The notes under the pieces were generated by a model. That model did no database searches. It saw only the letters and a program-made list of their open reading frames with translations, and was not told the DNA's origin. Shown piece by piece: positions 51,563 through 59,249 of a stretch of 64,000 bases of DNA. Source of the stretch: VRUE01 sp963807425 (GTDB lineage: Bacteria; Actinomycetota; Thermoleophilia; Solirubrobacterales; 70-9); assembly GCA_963807425.1 (NCBI GenBank), contig CAWEBZ010000006.1, positions 186,001-250,000 on the forward strand. The letters are read 5' to 3'. The stretch's first letter is position 1. Each line of letters begins with the position of its first letter. Both the position numbers and the translations under genes were made by a program.

Positions 51563-51745
51563 GAAGGCGGCGCGAGAGTCCATTGCTCGCAGCCGGCGAA
51601 CGCCTCGTCGAGGCGCCTCGCCATCGTGCTCTTGGGCCGTTCCTGGTCGAAGATCTCCTTGGGCACTGGCTCTCCGTCCTGTGGGGGTCGTCACATAAGC
51701 ATGCAAAGCATGGCCACCCGGTCAGACGAAAAACATGCACATTGC

Positions 51746-51772
51746 GAAAAAGAACGCGCAGATTGCGCGTTC
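51746..51772 (-). terminator. Rho-independent terminator of the alpha/beta hydrolase gene
   Basis: On the minus strand a perfect 9-bp stem GAACGCGCA/TGCGCGTTC with a 3-base loop is followed by TTTTTC, 7 bases after the hydrolase stop. It is the best-formed U-tract terminator in the window. Confidence 0.8.
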
Positions 51773-51778
51773 TTCGCC

Positions 51779-52621
51779 TCAGGCGACCTCGACGAACCCC
51801 GCGATCTCGTCCGCTAGGCGTTGTGGCTGGTCGATCGGCACGAAGGTCTTCGAATCGGGGATCTGGACGATGCGGGCGTTCGGCGTCTCCGCCGCCAGGC
51901 GCTCGGCGTACTTGAGGGGAAAGAGACGATCCCCCGGTGCCCAGGTCAGCAGGATCGGCAGCTTGGAGTCGCGCAGCTTTTGAGCCGCCTCCAGCGTGTA
52001 GCGCTTGTTCATGCCGACCGTCACCTTCTTGACGTCTCGCTTGACGGCGGCGTCGTGCAGGCCGGGCTCCATCCAGGAGGCGATCAACTCGGGCGGCATC
52101 GGATCCTTCGTGAAGGGGCGGAATGCGGCGCGAGCGAGGGCGGGGATCCGGAACGGCGCCGCCAGGACCGCCATCCCGCCCGGCAGCTTCGCGAGGGGCG
52201 GCATCGTCTTGAAGATGCCTGGGGGGAAGTTCTCGTGGGTGTCGCAGTTGGTCAGGACGAGGCGGCCGATCCGCTCCGGGTGGCGGGTGACCAGCACCTG
52301 CGACATCGCGCCGCCGGAATCGTTGCCGACGATCGTCACGTCCTCGAGGTCGAGCGCCTCGAGGAAGCTGGCGATCGTCGCGGCGATCCCGTAGGGGGTC
52401 AGGTCGGCGTTGGGGTTCATCGCCACTTTCTGGGACCCGATCGGCCAGTCGGGCGCGATGCAGCGGCATCGATCGGAGAGCCGGTCCACTACCCCGCCCC
52501 AGAGGCGGCCGTCGACCAGGTAGCCGTGGACGAAGACGACCGCTTTGCCCTCGCCGGCCTCGCGGTAGCGGATGCGGCCGGCCGGAAGCTCTATCTCATG
52601 ACGATCATCTGACTGGGGCAT
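51779..52621 (-). CDS. Alpha/beta hydrolase with Asp nucleophile elbow
   Basis: The protein is 280 aa, with the oxyanion region VVFVHGYLVDGRLW, the nucleophile elbow VGNDSGGAMSQ (Asp as in haloalkane dehalogenases and epoxide hydrolases), a cap region (~residues 145-205), and LPILLTWAPGDRLFP supplying the acid. Where the catalytic His is expected (usual G-H-F-V-P) the sequence is SKTFVPIDQP, so His is replaced by Thr. A different His or a non-hydrolytic role would be needed. It is divergent from a TetR gene with an operator between. Confidence 0.8.
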   Translation of the reverse strand: MPQSDDRHEIELPAGRIRYREAGEGKAVVFVHGYLVDGRLWGGVVDRLSDRCRCIAPDWPIGSQKVAMNPNADLTPYGIAATIASFLEALDLEDVTIVGNDSGGAMSQVLVTRHPERIGRLVLTNCDTHENFPPGIFKTMPPLAKLPGGMAVLAAPFRIPALARAAFRPFTKDPMPPELIASWMEPGLHDAAVKRDVKKVTVGMNKRYTLEAAQKLRDSKLPILLTWAPGDRLFPLKYAERLAAETPNARIVQIPDSKTFVPIDQPQRLADEIAGFVEVA

Positions 52622-52661
52622 TGCACCCTCCTCGGGATTAGGTTTGCGTGGAAGCGACGGC

Positions 52662-52682
52662 TAAGATAAATACAAACTGTAT
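52662..52682. promoter_or_regulatory. TetR promoter and operator-like palindrome
   Basis: TAAGAT (52662-52667) is a -10 box for the TetR gene. ATACA-AAC-TGTAT (52670-52682) is a 5-3-5 inverted repeat overlapping the expected transcription start and the ATG at 52681. It lies between the divergent hydrolase and TetR genes and would suit autorepression. Confidence 0.5.
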
Positions 52683-53319
52683 GAATGTCAATAAAAGCAG
52701 CGACGAGCTTGACGCGACCCCCGGGCGCCGTACCCAGGCAGAGCGGTCGGAGGCGACGCGAGGCGCGTTGATCGAGGCCGGTCGCGCCCTCTTCGCCGAG
52801 CATGGCTACGCCGGGGTCGGCACTGAGGAGATCGTGCGGGCGGCGGGTGTCACCCGGGGGGCGCTCTACCACCACTTCGCCGGCAAGCGCGAGCTTTTCG
52901 AAGCGGTCTACGAACGGATCGAGGCCGAGCTCGCCGAACGGATCGCGGCTGGAGCGCTGGCGGCCAACGCCGAATCGCCGATGGAGGCGATGCGGGCCGG
53001 GGCGGAGATGTTCCTGCAGGCCTGCACCGAGCCCGAGGCACAGCGGATAGTCCTGCTCGACGGCCCGTCGGTGCTCGGCTGGGACCGCTGGCGCGAGATC
53101 GCCGCCGAGTACGGCCTCGGCCTGATCGAAGCCAGCCTGCAGGCCGCGATCGACACCGGCGCGATCGCCTCGCAGCCGGTGCGTCCCCTCGCCCACGTCC
53201 TGATGGGCGCGCTGGACGAGGCGGCGATGCTCGTCGCCCGCTCCGAGGATCCGGAGAAAATGCGGGCCGAAGTCGGCCGCACGCTCGACTCTCTACTGGA
53301 GGCGCTCGGCCGCGGCTAA
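52681..53319 (+). CDS. TetR-family transcriptional regulator
   Basis: ATG 52681 is chosen because a -10 box ends 13 bases upstream; a longer GTG start at 52648 would lie before it. The protein is 212 aa. The HTH is ALIEAGRALFAEHGYAGVG, TEEIVRAAGVTRGALYHHFAGKRELFEAVY (in parts), followed by a helical ligand domain. It probably controls the divergent alpha/beta hydrolase. Its stop overlaps the end of the convergent diguanylate cyclase by four bases. Confidence 0.88.
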   Translation: MNVNKSSDELDATPGRRTQAERSEATRGALIEAGRALFAEHGYAGVGTEEIVRAAGVTRGALYHHFAGKRELFEAVYERIEAELAERIAAGALAANAESPMEAMRAGAEMFLQACTEPEAQRIVLLDGPSVLGWDRWREIAAEYGLGLIEASLQAAIDTGAIASQPVRPLAHVLMGALDEAAMLVARSEDPEKMRAEVGRTLDSLLEALGRG

Positions 53320-54785
53320 GCCCGAGAGGTGGCCGAGACGTCGGGCATCTCGATCGAGCTTCCGTGGGCGACCCGGCGCGACTCCTTCTGCGCGTACATC
53401 CGCACGTCGGCCAGCTGTAGCGCCTCCATCGGCTCGACGGCCTCATGCGGGATCGTCACCCCGCCCCAGGACGCGCTCACGTCGACTCCGCCTTTGCTCG
53501 CACTCAGCGCCTTCGCCGCTTCTCGCGCCACGGGCTCGAAACGCTCCTGTTCACAGGTCAGCAGCAGGCAGAACTCGTCGCCGCCAACTCGGTAGGCGGT
53601 GCCGTCCTTGCCAACCGCCTGGCGCAATGCCTGTCCCAGCTGGGTCAGCAGCTCGTCTCCCGCCGGATGGCCAAAGGTGTCGTTGAAGCGCTTGAAGCCA
53701 TTGAGGTCGAAGAGGAAGAGCATCGCCGGGCACTCCTCGCTGGCTCGCTCGCATATCTCCTCCAGGTCCACCTGCATGCGGCCACGGTTGCTGAGGCCGG
53801 TCAGCATGTCGGTGCGGACCTGCTCGAGCAGGTGCTTGTTCTCCTTGTCGCTCATCGCCAGGCGGACGATCACGGCGGTCATCGTCGAGGCCCAGAGGAT
53901 GGTCGAGAGGCCGCTGGTCGCGCTGAAGTACTGCATCGCAAAGAGCCCGATCATCACCCCGGCGAAGAGCGCCGGCACGATCACCTCGCGCCGTGCGTCG
54001 ACTCGCGAGGGTGAGGTTATGTCTGCGGCCTCAGCTGGTTGCCAGACGGTCGCCCCCAGGCAGACGGCGGCGAGCAGGTAGATCGGGTCGATCCAGTCCC
54101 CACCCGGAAGCGTCCCGTCGGTCGATTGCAGGGTGAAGGCGATGTCTGCGACGACCAGCGCCGCGAGGCCGGCGAGCAGCAGCGACCAGGTCCGCCTCGG
54201 GCGCCAGCCCGTCAGCGCGACGACTCCGACCACCACCGAGACCATTGCGATGTCGCCCAGCGGATAGGCGAGCGTGGTCGCCACTTCCAGCGGCGAGCCA
54301 GTCGCCTTCTCGGCGACGAAGTCGAAGACGAAAGCAGCGCCCAGCGCAGCGGTGCCAAGCGCGGCTATCGCCCCGTCCATCCAGAGGCGCCAGTTCATCT
54401 CGTGCGCCCGGGCCCGGACCAGCATCGCCAGGCCGGCGTAGGCAAGCGGGTAGAAGGCGAGATAGCCGAGGTCGGCGAGGGAGGGGTAGGGGGCCGACGG
54501 GTTGTCTTCAATGAAGGCGGTCCAGTAGACCTCAGCGGCGCCCCAGGAGAGGATCGCTAGGCCGATCAGGCGCCAGGCCGCGCGCTCGCGGTCATAGGCA
54601 GCCGCCCTGACCAGGCAGGCGATGCCGGCGCCGACGACGATGGCGTCGTAAAGGATGCTGCCGATCGCGAGCTCGAAGCTGCCGCCGAGCCCGAGCCAGT
54701 CGTGCAGGACGACTACGGTGGTGCCGCCGAGGAGGAGGACGGCGAGAGCGCGGCGGAGGAGGCGCGCGCGCCCGTGGTTGGCCAT
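53316..54785 (-). CDS. Membrane-bound diguanylate cyclase (GGDEF)
   Basis: The enzyme makes cyclic di-GMP from two GTP. The protein is 489 aa from ATG 54785. Nine or so hydrophobic segments (residues ~10-300) form a membrane sensor region. The catalytic domain then has RTDMLTGLSNRGRMQVDLEE, LFDLNGFKRFNDTFGHPAGDELL (in parts) and the intact active site YRVGGDEFCLLL. No RxxD inhibitory site is present before GGDEF (sequence GKDGTAY). No EAL or HD-GYP phosphodiesterase is linked. It could provide the signal read by the riboswitch at 3503. Confidence 0.92.
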   Translation of the reverse strand: MANHGRARLLRRALAVLLLGGTTVVVLHDWLGLGGSFELAIGSILYDAIVVGAGIACLVRAAAYDRERAAWRLIGLAILSWGAAEVYWTAFIEDNPSAPYPSLADLGYLAFYPLAYAGLAMLVRARAHEMNWRLWMDGAIAALGTAALGAAFVFDFVAEKATGSPLEVATTLAYPLGDIAMVSVVVGVVALTGWRPRRTWSLLLAGLAALVVADIAFTLQSTDGTLPGGDWIDPIYLLAAVCLGATVWQPAEAADITSPSRVDARREVIVPALFAGVMIGLFAMQYFSATSGLSTILWASTMTAVIVRLAMSDKENKHLLEQVRTDMLTGLSNRGRMQVDLEEICERASEECPAMLFLFDLNGFKRFNDTFGHPAGDELLTQLGQALRQAVGKDGTAYRVGGDEFCLLLTCEQERFEPVAREAAKALSASKGGVDVSASWGGVTIPHEAVEPMEALQLADVRMYAQKESRRVAHGSSIEMPDVSATSRA

Positions 54786-54871
54786 GCTCGGCTCACTCGT
54801 GTCCACTGATCAGCTATCGGCAGGCCAACGCGAATCCCCAACCCCTAAACGGACCGGTTTCGCGCTTCATC

Positions 54872-54877
54872 TAGACT
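54872..54877 (+). promoter_or_regulatory. rpmE -10 box (TAGACT)
   Basis: TAGACT ends eight bases before ATG 54886, within the same CATCTAGACTG string found before the mutase gene. It implies a leaderless rpmE transcript. Nothing resembling TTGACA lies 17 bases upstream. Confidence 0.5.
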
Positions 54878-54885
54878 GAGTGGCG

Positions 54886-55101
54886 ATGAAGGCAGGAATT
54901 CACCCCGAATACACCCTTGCGAACGTGCACTGCTCCTGCGGGAACCAGTTCTACACGCGCTCGACCAGCTCCGACCTCCATGTCGAGCTCTGCTCCGAGT
55001 GCCACCCGTTCTACACCGGCAAGCAGAAGCTGGTCGACACCGGTGGCCGAGTCGAGCGTTTCCAGCGCCGTGCCGCCAAGCACGCCAAGGCTGGGAAGTA
55101 G
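54886..55101 (+). CDS. rpmE: 50S ribosomal protein bL31
   Basis: The protein is 71 aa from ATG 54886 (MKAGIHPEYTLANVHC), the family's usual start. It is the zinc-binding C+ form: HCSCGNQF and LCSECHPFYTGKQKLVDT give the Cys ligands. It heads the translation block rpmE - DUF1385 - prfA - prmC - tsaC. Confidence 0.96.
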   Translation: MKAGIHPEYTLANVHCSCGNQFYTRSTSSDLHVELCSECHPFYTGKQKLVDTGGRVERFQRRAAKHAKAGK

Positions 55102-55104
55102 CTC

Positions 55105-56112
55105 GTGAGCCCAGAGGAGGGCTCACCGGGAGCCAAAGGAGCCTCCTCCAACGGGGCCGATCCGCTACGCATGCCCGATGGCGCCCTGGTCGCCAAGCGC
55201 GACGCGCCGATCGGCGGTCAGGCGGTGCTCGAGGGGGTGATGATGCGCGGCGTCTCGACCTGGGCCGTCGCGGTGCGCAACCTCGAGGGCGCGACTGAGA
55301 TCACCACCGAGCGGCTGGTGCCGTGGGCGAAGCGCCACCGCATTTGGCGGGTACCCGTGCTCCGCGGGGTGGTTGCCCTCGGTGAGTCGCTGAAGATCGG
55401 CTTCCGGGCCCTGGGGATCTCCGCCAACGCCCAGATGGAGGAGGACGAGGAGGGGGAGAAGATTGAGATCGGGGGCTGGATCTGGGGCCTGACGATCGTC
55501 CTCTCGCTGCTGTTCGCGGTGGGACTCTTTTTCGTCATCCCGGTTGGGCTGACGAGCCTGATCAAGGACCAGCTCGGCTCGTCCCTGCTCTTCTGGCTGG
55601 TTGAGGGCGTGCTACGGACCCTGATCTTCCTCGGCTACATCGTCGCGATCAGTCGCCTCCGCGATCTGCGCCGCGTCTTCGAGTACCACGGCGCCGAGCA
55701 CAAGACGATCTCCTGTTACGAGGCCGAAGACGAGCTGATCCCGTCTCGGGCGAAGCTCTACTCTCGCCTGCACCCCCGCTGCGGCACCAGCTTCCTGCTG
55801 ATCGTGATGGTGCTGGCGATCTTCGTCTTCGCCCCGATCGGCCTGCCGGCTTGGTACTGGCTGTTGGCCTCGCGCATCCTCGGCATCCCGCTGATCGCCG
55901 GCCTCTCCTACGAGGTGATCAAGTGGGCGGGCAGGAACCGGCGCAAGCGCTGGGTGCGGGGCCTGATGTGGCCTGGCCTGATGCTGCAGAACCTGACCAC
56001 GCGGGAGCCCGACGAAGAGCAGCTGGCGGTGGCGATCGCGGCCCTCGAGGCGGTACTCGCGGTGGAGAAACCGGGCGAGTCCGAAGAGTCGCCGATCGAG
56101 ATCGTCGCTTGA
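55105..56112 (+). CDS. DUF1385 membrane protein
   Basis: The protein is 335 aa and starts at GTG 55105, three bases after rpmE. It has the DUF1385 signatures IGGQAVLEGVMMRG, RVPVLRGVVALGESL, the FEYHGAEHKTISCYE metal-like motif (His-Glu-His), LHPRCGTSFLLIVMV and AGLSYEVIKWAGRN. There are about five membrane segments. The family is a constant neighbour of rpmE and prfA in Gram-positive-type bacteria; its function is unknown. Confidence 0.92.
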   Translation: MSPEEGSPGAKGASSNGADPLRMPDGALVAKRDAPIGGQAVLEGVMMRGVSTWAVAVRNLEGATEITTERLVPWAKRHRIWRVPVLRGVVALGESLKIGFRALGISANAQMEEDEEGEKIEIGGWIWGLTIVLSLLFAVGLFFVIPVGLTSLIKDQLGSSLLFWLVEGVLRTLIFLGYIVAISRLRDLRRVFEYHGAEHKTISCYEAEDELIPSRAKLYSRLHPRCGTSFLLIVMVLAIFVFAPIGLPAWYWLLASRILGIPLIAGLSYEVIKWAGRNRRKRWVRGLMWPGLMLQNLTTREPDEEQLAVAIAALEAVLAVEKPGESEESPIEIVA

Positions 56113-56133
56113 GCTAGGCCTCTGAGTCGGCGC

Positions 56134-56547
56134 TCAGGGGACCAGCCCGTTGCCCCGTCCCCAGGGGGCGACGATCGCCAGCTTCCAGCGTCCCTCGATC
56201 TGATGGAGGACCATCGCCGGGCAGGTGGTCTGTTCGAACAGCGAACCTTCGACGCCATCGGTGCGGATCGTCCAGCGCTCGCGCACGAAGGCGACATCTC
56301 CGGCGGGCAGGACGTTGCTGACCTCGACCTCGATCTGCACCCTGCGAGCGATCAGCTGCGCGAGCAGGGGGCGGATCCGGTCCCTGCTGTAGATCGCCGT
56401 TGCGTCGGGGGTGATGAGGCAGGCTTTTCTGGCGAAGCACGCCGTGGCGCCCTCGAGATCGCCTGAGCTGAGGAGTTTGGGAAAGGAGAGGCAGGCCAGT
56501 TGGGAAGACGGAGGCGAGGCGGCTGTTTTCACGTTGGTAGGCATCAT
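56134..56547 (-). CDS. NTF2-like / SnoaL-type small protein
   Basis: The protein is 137 aa. FPKLLSSGDLEGATACFARKACLITPDATAIYSRDRIRPLLAQL (in parts), VRERWTIRTDG and LHQIEGRWKLAIVAPWG form the alpha+beta cone of the DUF4440/SnoaL family, which binds small ligands or acts as an isomerase or hydrolase. It is inserted on the opposite strand between DUF1385 and prfA. Its upstream region carries TAGCACAG repeats shared with the gntR promoter at 59223, so the GntR protein may regulate it. Confidence 0.72.
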   Translation of the reverse strand: MMPTNVKTAASPPSSQLACLSFPKLLSSGDLEGATACFARKACLITPDATAIYSRDRIRPLLAQLIARRVQIEVEVSNVLPAGDVAFVRERWTIRTDGVEGSLFEQTTCPAMVLHQIEGRWKLAIVAPWGRGNGLVP

Positions 56548-56560
56548 TGGTCTGGCTAGC

Positions 56561-56601
56561 TAGCACAGTGGTATTTAAGCTGTGATAGATATATAGCACA
56601 G
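56561..56601. promoter_or_regulatory. TAGCACAG operator-like repeats
   Basis: TAGCACAG occurs at 56561-56568 and 56594-56601, and CTGTGATA at 56580-56587 completes a palindrome CTGTGATA-N6-TAGCACAG (56580-56601). The same octamer (as CTGTGCTA) lies in the gntR promoter at 59230-59237. The site is in the control region of the NTF2-like gene. Confidence 0.5.
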
Positions 56602-56702
56602 CTGTAAAACGGTGAAAAGCCATGCCGGCAAAGAAACTGCGCAAATCCCGGAGGGCGAAGCGGCGCGATGACACGCTGATCGCACGTCTATGTTTGTAGG
56701 CC

Positions 56703-57769
56703 GTGATCGATTCCCTGGTCGAGCAGATCGAAGCTCGGTTTTCCGAGCTCGAGGCCCAGATGGCCGACCCCGCCGTGATCGGCGACCGCGAGCGCTACGC
56801 CGACGTTGGGCGCGAGTATCGCGAGCTGCAGCCCGCCCACGAGCTGGCGGCCGAGTTCCGGACGCTGAAAGACGATCTGGAAGGCGCGCGGGAGCTGTTG
56901 GCCGAGGATGGCGACGATCCGGAGCTGCGCAATGTCGTGGAAGAGGCACCGGCGAGGCTCGAAGGCCTCGAAGAGGAGATCCGGCTGGCGATGGTCGAGC
57001 GCGATCCCAACGACTCCAAGAACGTGCTGGTGGAGATCCGGGCCGGGACCGGGGGGACGAGGCGGCGCTCTTCGCCGGCGACCTCTACAAGATGCTCAGC
57101 CGCTACGCCGAGGAGCGCGGCTTCTCGACCGAGGCGCTGTCGCAGTCGGCAGCGGAGGTCGGCGGGTTCAAGGAGGTGACCTTCGCGATCAAGGGCGAGG
57201 GCGCCTACTCGGTCTTCAAGTACGAGGGTGGCACCCACCGGGTGCAGCGCGTGCCGGAGACGGAGTCCCAGGGCCGCATCCACACCTCGACCGCGACGGT
57301 GGCGGTGCTGCCGGAGGCCGAGGAGGTCGAGGTGAAGATCGATCAGAACGACCTGCAGATCGACGTCTACCGCTCATCCGGGCCCGGTGGGCAGTCGGTC
57401 AACACAACCGACTCGGCAGTGAGGATCACCCACAAACCCAGTGGCATCGTCGTCTCGATGCAGGACGAGAAGTCCCAGCTGCAGAACAAGGAGCGGGCGA
57501 TGCGGGTGCTGCGGGCACGCCTCTACGAGCGCGAGCTGGCCGAACAGCAGGCGAAGATCGCCTCCGAGCGCAAGGCGCAGGTGGGCAGCGGCGAGCGCTC
57601 CGAGAAGGTGCGCACCTACAACTTTCCCCAGGGACGGGTCACCGACCACCGGATCAAGCACACCTCGCACAACCTCGACGGCGTTCTCGGCGGGGAGCTG
57701 TCCGAGTTCACCGAGGCACTGGAAGCGGAGGAGAAGCGACAGCGCCTCGAGGCCGCGGCGGTCGGGTGA
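56703..57769 (+). pseudogene. prfA: Peptide chain release factor 1, one-base frameshift in this sequence
   Basis: RF1 ends translation at UAA/UAG. Frame 1 (GTG 56703) gives the N-terminal domain up to EIRAGTGG; the next frame continues AALFAGDLYKMLSRYAEERG, the PxT stop-codon motif in RVPETESQGRIHT, and SSGPGGQSVNTTDSAV with the GGQ catalytic motif, to LEAAAVG. Adding one G to the GGGGGG run at 57051-57056 restores the family consensus GGDEAALFAGD. RF1 (not RF2) is shown by PET instead of SPF, so the programmed prfB frameshift does not apply. Because the gene is normally essential, an error is likely. The stop overlaps prmC by four bases. Confidence 0.92.
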
Positions 57770-58566
57770 CGCGTGAAGCGCTGACGGCGTCGACCGACGC
57801 CTTGCGGGCGGCGGGGGTGGAGCAGCCGCGCTTCGACGCCGAACTGCTGCTCGCCGAGGCGACCGGCTGGGATCGCGCTGATCTGGCCGCCAACCCCGAG
57901 GCGGAGATCCCGCCAGCGGCAGCGCGGCGCTTCGGCGAGATGGTGCGACGACGTTTGCGACGCGAGCCGCTTGCCTACATCGTCGGCCGCAAGGGCTTTC
58001 GCCATCTCGAGCTCGCCGTCGATCGGCGTGTGCTGATCCCCCGTCCGGAGACCGAGCTGCTGGTCGAACTGGCGCTCGAGCTGCAACCAGACGCCGTTCT
58101 CGACATCGGCACTGGATCGGGCGCGATCGCCCTGGCGCTCGCCGGCGAGCTGCCGGCGTGCGAGCTGACCGCCAGCGACACCTCAGCAGCGGCACTCGAG
58201 GTCGCCCGCGCCAACGCCGAGGCTCTCGGCCTGCGCGAGCGCGTTCGCTTCGTCGAGGGATCCGTCCCCGACGGACGGTTCGATCTGACCGTCGCCAACC
58301 TCCCCTACGTGGCGGCGGCGGACTGGCCGGCGCTGCAGCCCGAGGTGACGCAGTGGGAGCCGCGCGAGGCGCTGCTCTCAGGAGCCGATGGGCTCGATGC
58401 AATCCGGGAGCTGATTCCGCGGATCGGGTCCGGGACGCTCGCGCTCGAGGTCGGCGAGGGCCAGGCGGGGCTCGTCGCGGAGTTGCTGGCCGGGGCCGGC
58501 TTCGACTCGATCCAGACTCGGCCTGACCTGGCGGGGATCGAGCGAGTCGTCTGGGGGGAGCGTTGA
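57766..58566 (+). CDS. prmC: Release factor glutamine methyltransferase PrmC
   Basis: PrmC methylates the GGQ glutamine of RF1/RF2. The protein is 266 aa, starting at GTG 57766 across the prfA stop (GTGA). It has the N-terminal helical domain ending EPLAYIVGRKGFRHLEL, RRVLIPRPETELLVE, SAM motif I VLDIGTGSGAIALAL and the catalytic loop VANLPYVAA. The usual NPPY is NLPY here. Position directly after prfA supports the assignment. Confidence 0.92.
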   Translation: MTREALTASTDALRAAGVEQPRFDAELLLAEATGWDRADLAANPEAEIPPAAARRFGEMVRRRLRREPLAYIVGRKGFRHLELAVDRRVLIPRPETELLVELALELQPDAVLDIGTGSGAIALALAGELPACELTASDTSAAALEVARANAEALGLRERVRFVEGSVPDGRFDLTVANLPYVAAADWPALQPEVTQWEPREALLSGADGLDAIRELIPRIGSGTLALEVGEGQAGLVAELLAGAGFDSIQTRPDLAGIERVVWGER

Positions 58567-59195
58567 CCGAGGTGATCTCGATCGAGCGGGACGGGTCGGC
58601 TGCGGCTCGGGGTGGGCTGGAGCGGTGCATCGCCGTCGGCGGCGTCGCCATCTTTCCCGCCGACGGCCTCTACGGCCTTGCCTGCGATCCGCTCGACTCG
58701 GCGGCGATCGCACGCGTCTACCGGCTCAAGGGCCGGGACGACGGCAAGCCCTCCGCTGTCCTCTACTTCTCGCCGCTGGCGATGCGGGAGCTGGTCGATG
58801 GCCTGGACGAGCGCACCCGCGATGCCGTCGGCGCTCTCCTCCCGGGCCCGGTCACACTCGTCGTCGCCAACCCGCACCAGCGCTATCCGCTCGCCTGTCG
58901 CGAGGACCCCGGGCGGCTGGGGATCCGCCTGATTGGCGGGCCGCTGGAGGGAGCGATGTGCCCGGTCTTCCAGACCTCGGCCAACCGCAGCGGCGAGACC
59001 GCGACGAGTGCCTTTGCCGAGGTCCCGGCGGAGATTCTCGAAGGGGTGGACCTGGCGATCGACGGCGGCGCGCTGGGCGGCCTTCCCTCGACCGTTGTCG
59101 ACCTCACCGCCTACGACCTCAGTGGTGAGTGGACCGTCCTGCGCGAGGGCGGTCTCTCGGCCGGCGATCTGGCGGCTGCCCTGACCCACTCTTAG
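58563..59195 (+). CDS. tsaC: Threonylcarbamoyl-AMP synthase (TsaC/Sua5/YrdC)
   Basis: The enzyme makes threonylcarbamoyl-AMP for tRNA t6A37. The protein is 210 aa, starting at TTG 58563 which overlaps the prmC stop. It has GGVAIFPADGLYGLACDPLD, the KxR-like RLKGRDDGKPSAVLYF, LLPGPVTLVVANP, GIRLIG and QTSANRSGETAT. It is the short YrdC form without the Sua5 C-terminal domain. The substitutions in the nucleotide loop are minor. Confidence 0.9.
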   Translation: MTEVISIERDGSAAARGGLERCIAVGGVAIFPADGLYGLACDPLDSAAIARVYRLKGRDDGKPSAVLYFSPLAMRELVDGLDERTRDAVGALLPGPVTLVVANPHQRYPLACREDPGRLGIRLIGGPLEGAMCPVFQTSANRSGETATSAFAEVPAEILEGVDLAIDGGALGGLPSTVVDLTAYDLSGEWTVLREGGLSAGDLAAALTHS

Positions 59196-59222
59196 CCTTA
59201 ACGACTGCCATAGAGAGCTAGA

Positions 59223-59241
59223 ACAGTGGCTGTGCTACTGT
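59223..59241. promoter_or_regulatory. Palindromic operator before gntR
   Basis: ACAGTGGC-TGT-GCTACTGT is an 8-3-8 inverted repeat with one mismatch, eight bases before the gntR ATG. It contains CTGTGCTA, the complement of the TAGCACAG repeats at 56561-56601. Autoregulation by the GntR protein is likely. Confidence 0.55.
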
Positions 59242-59249
59242 GTGCTTTG

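Noticed and set aside
57051..57056. Programmed frameshift as in prfB
   Set aside because: The PxT motif (PET) shows RF1, which has no programmed shift; there is no in-frame UGA at codon ~26 and the repair is a simple homopolymer base.
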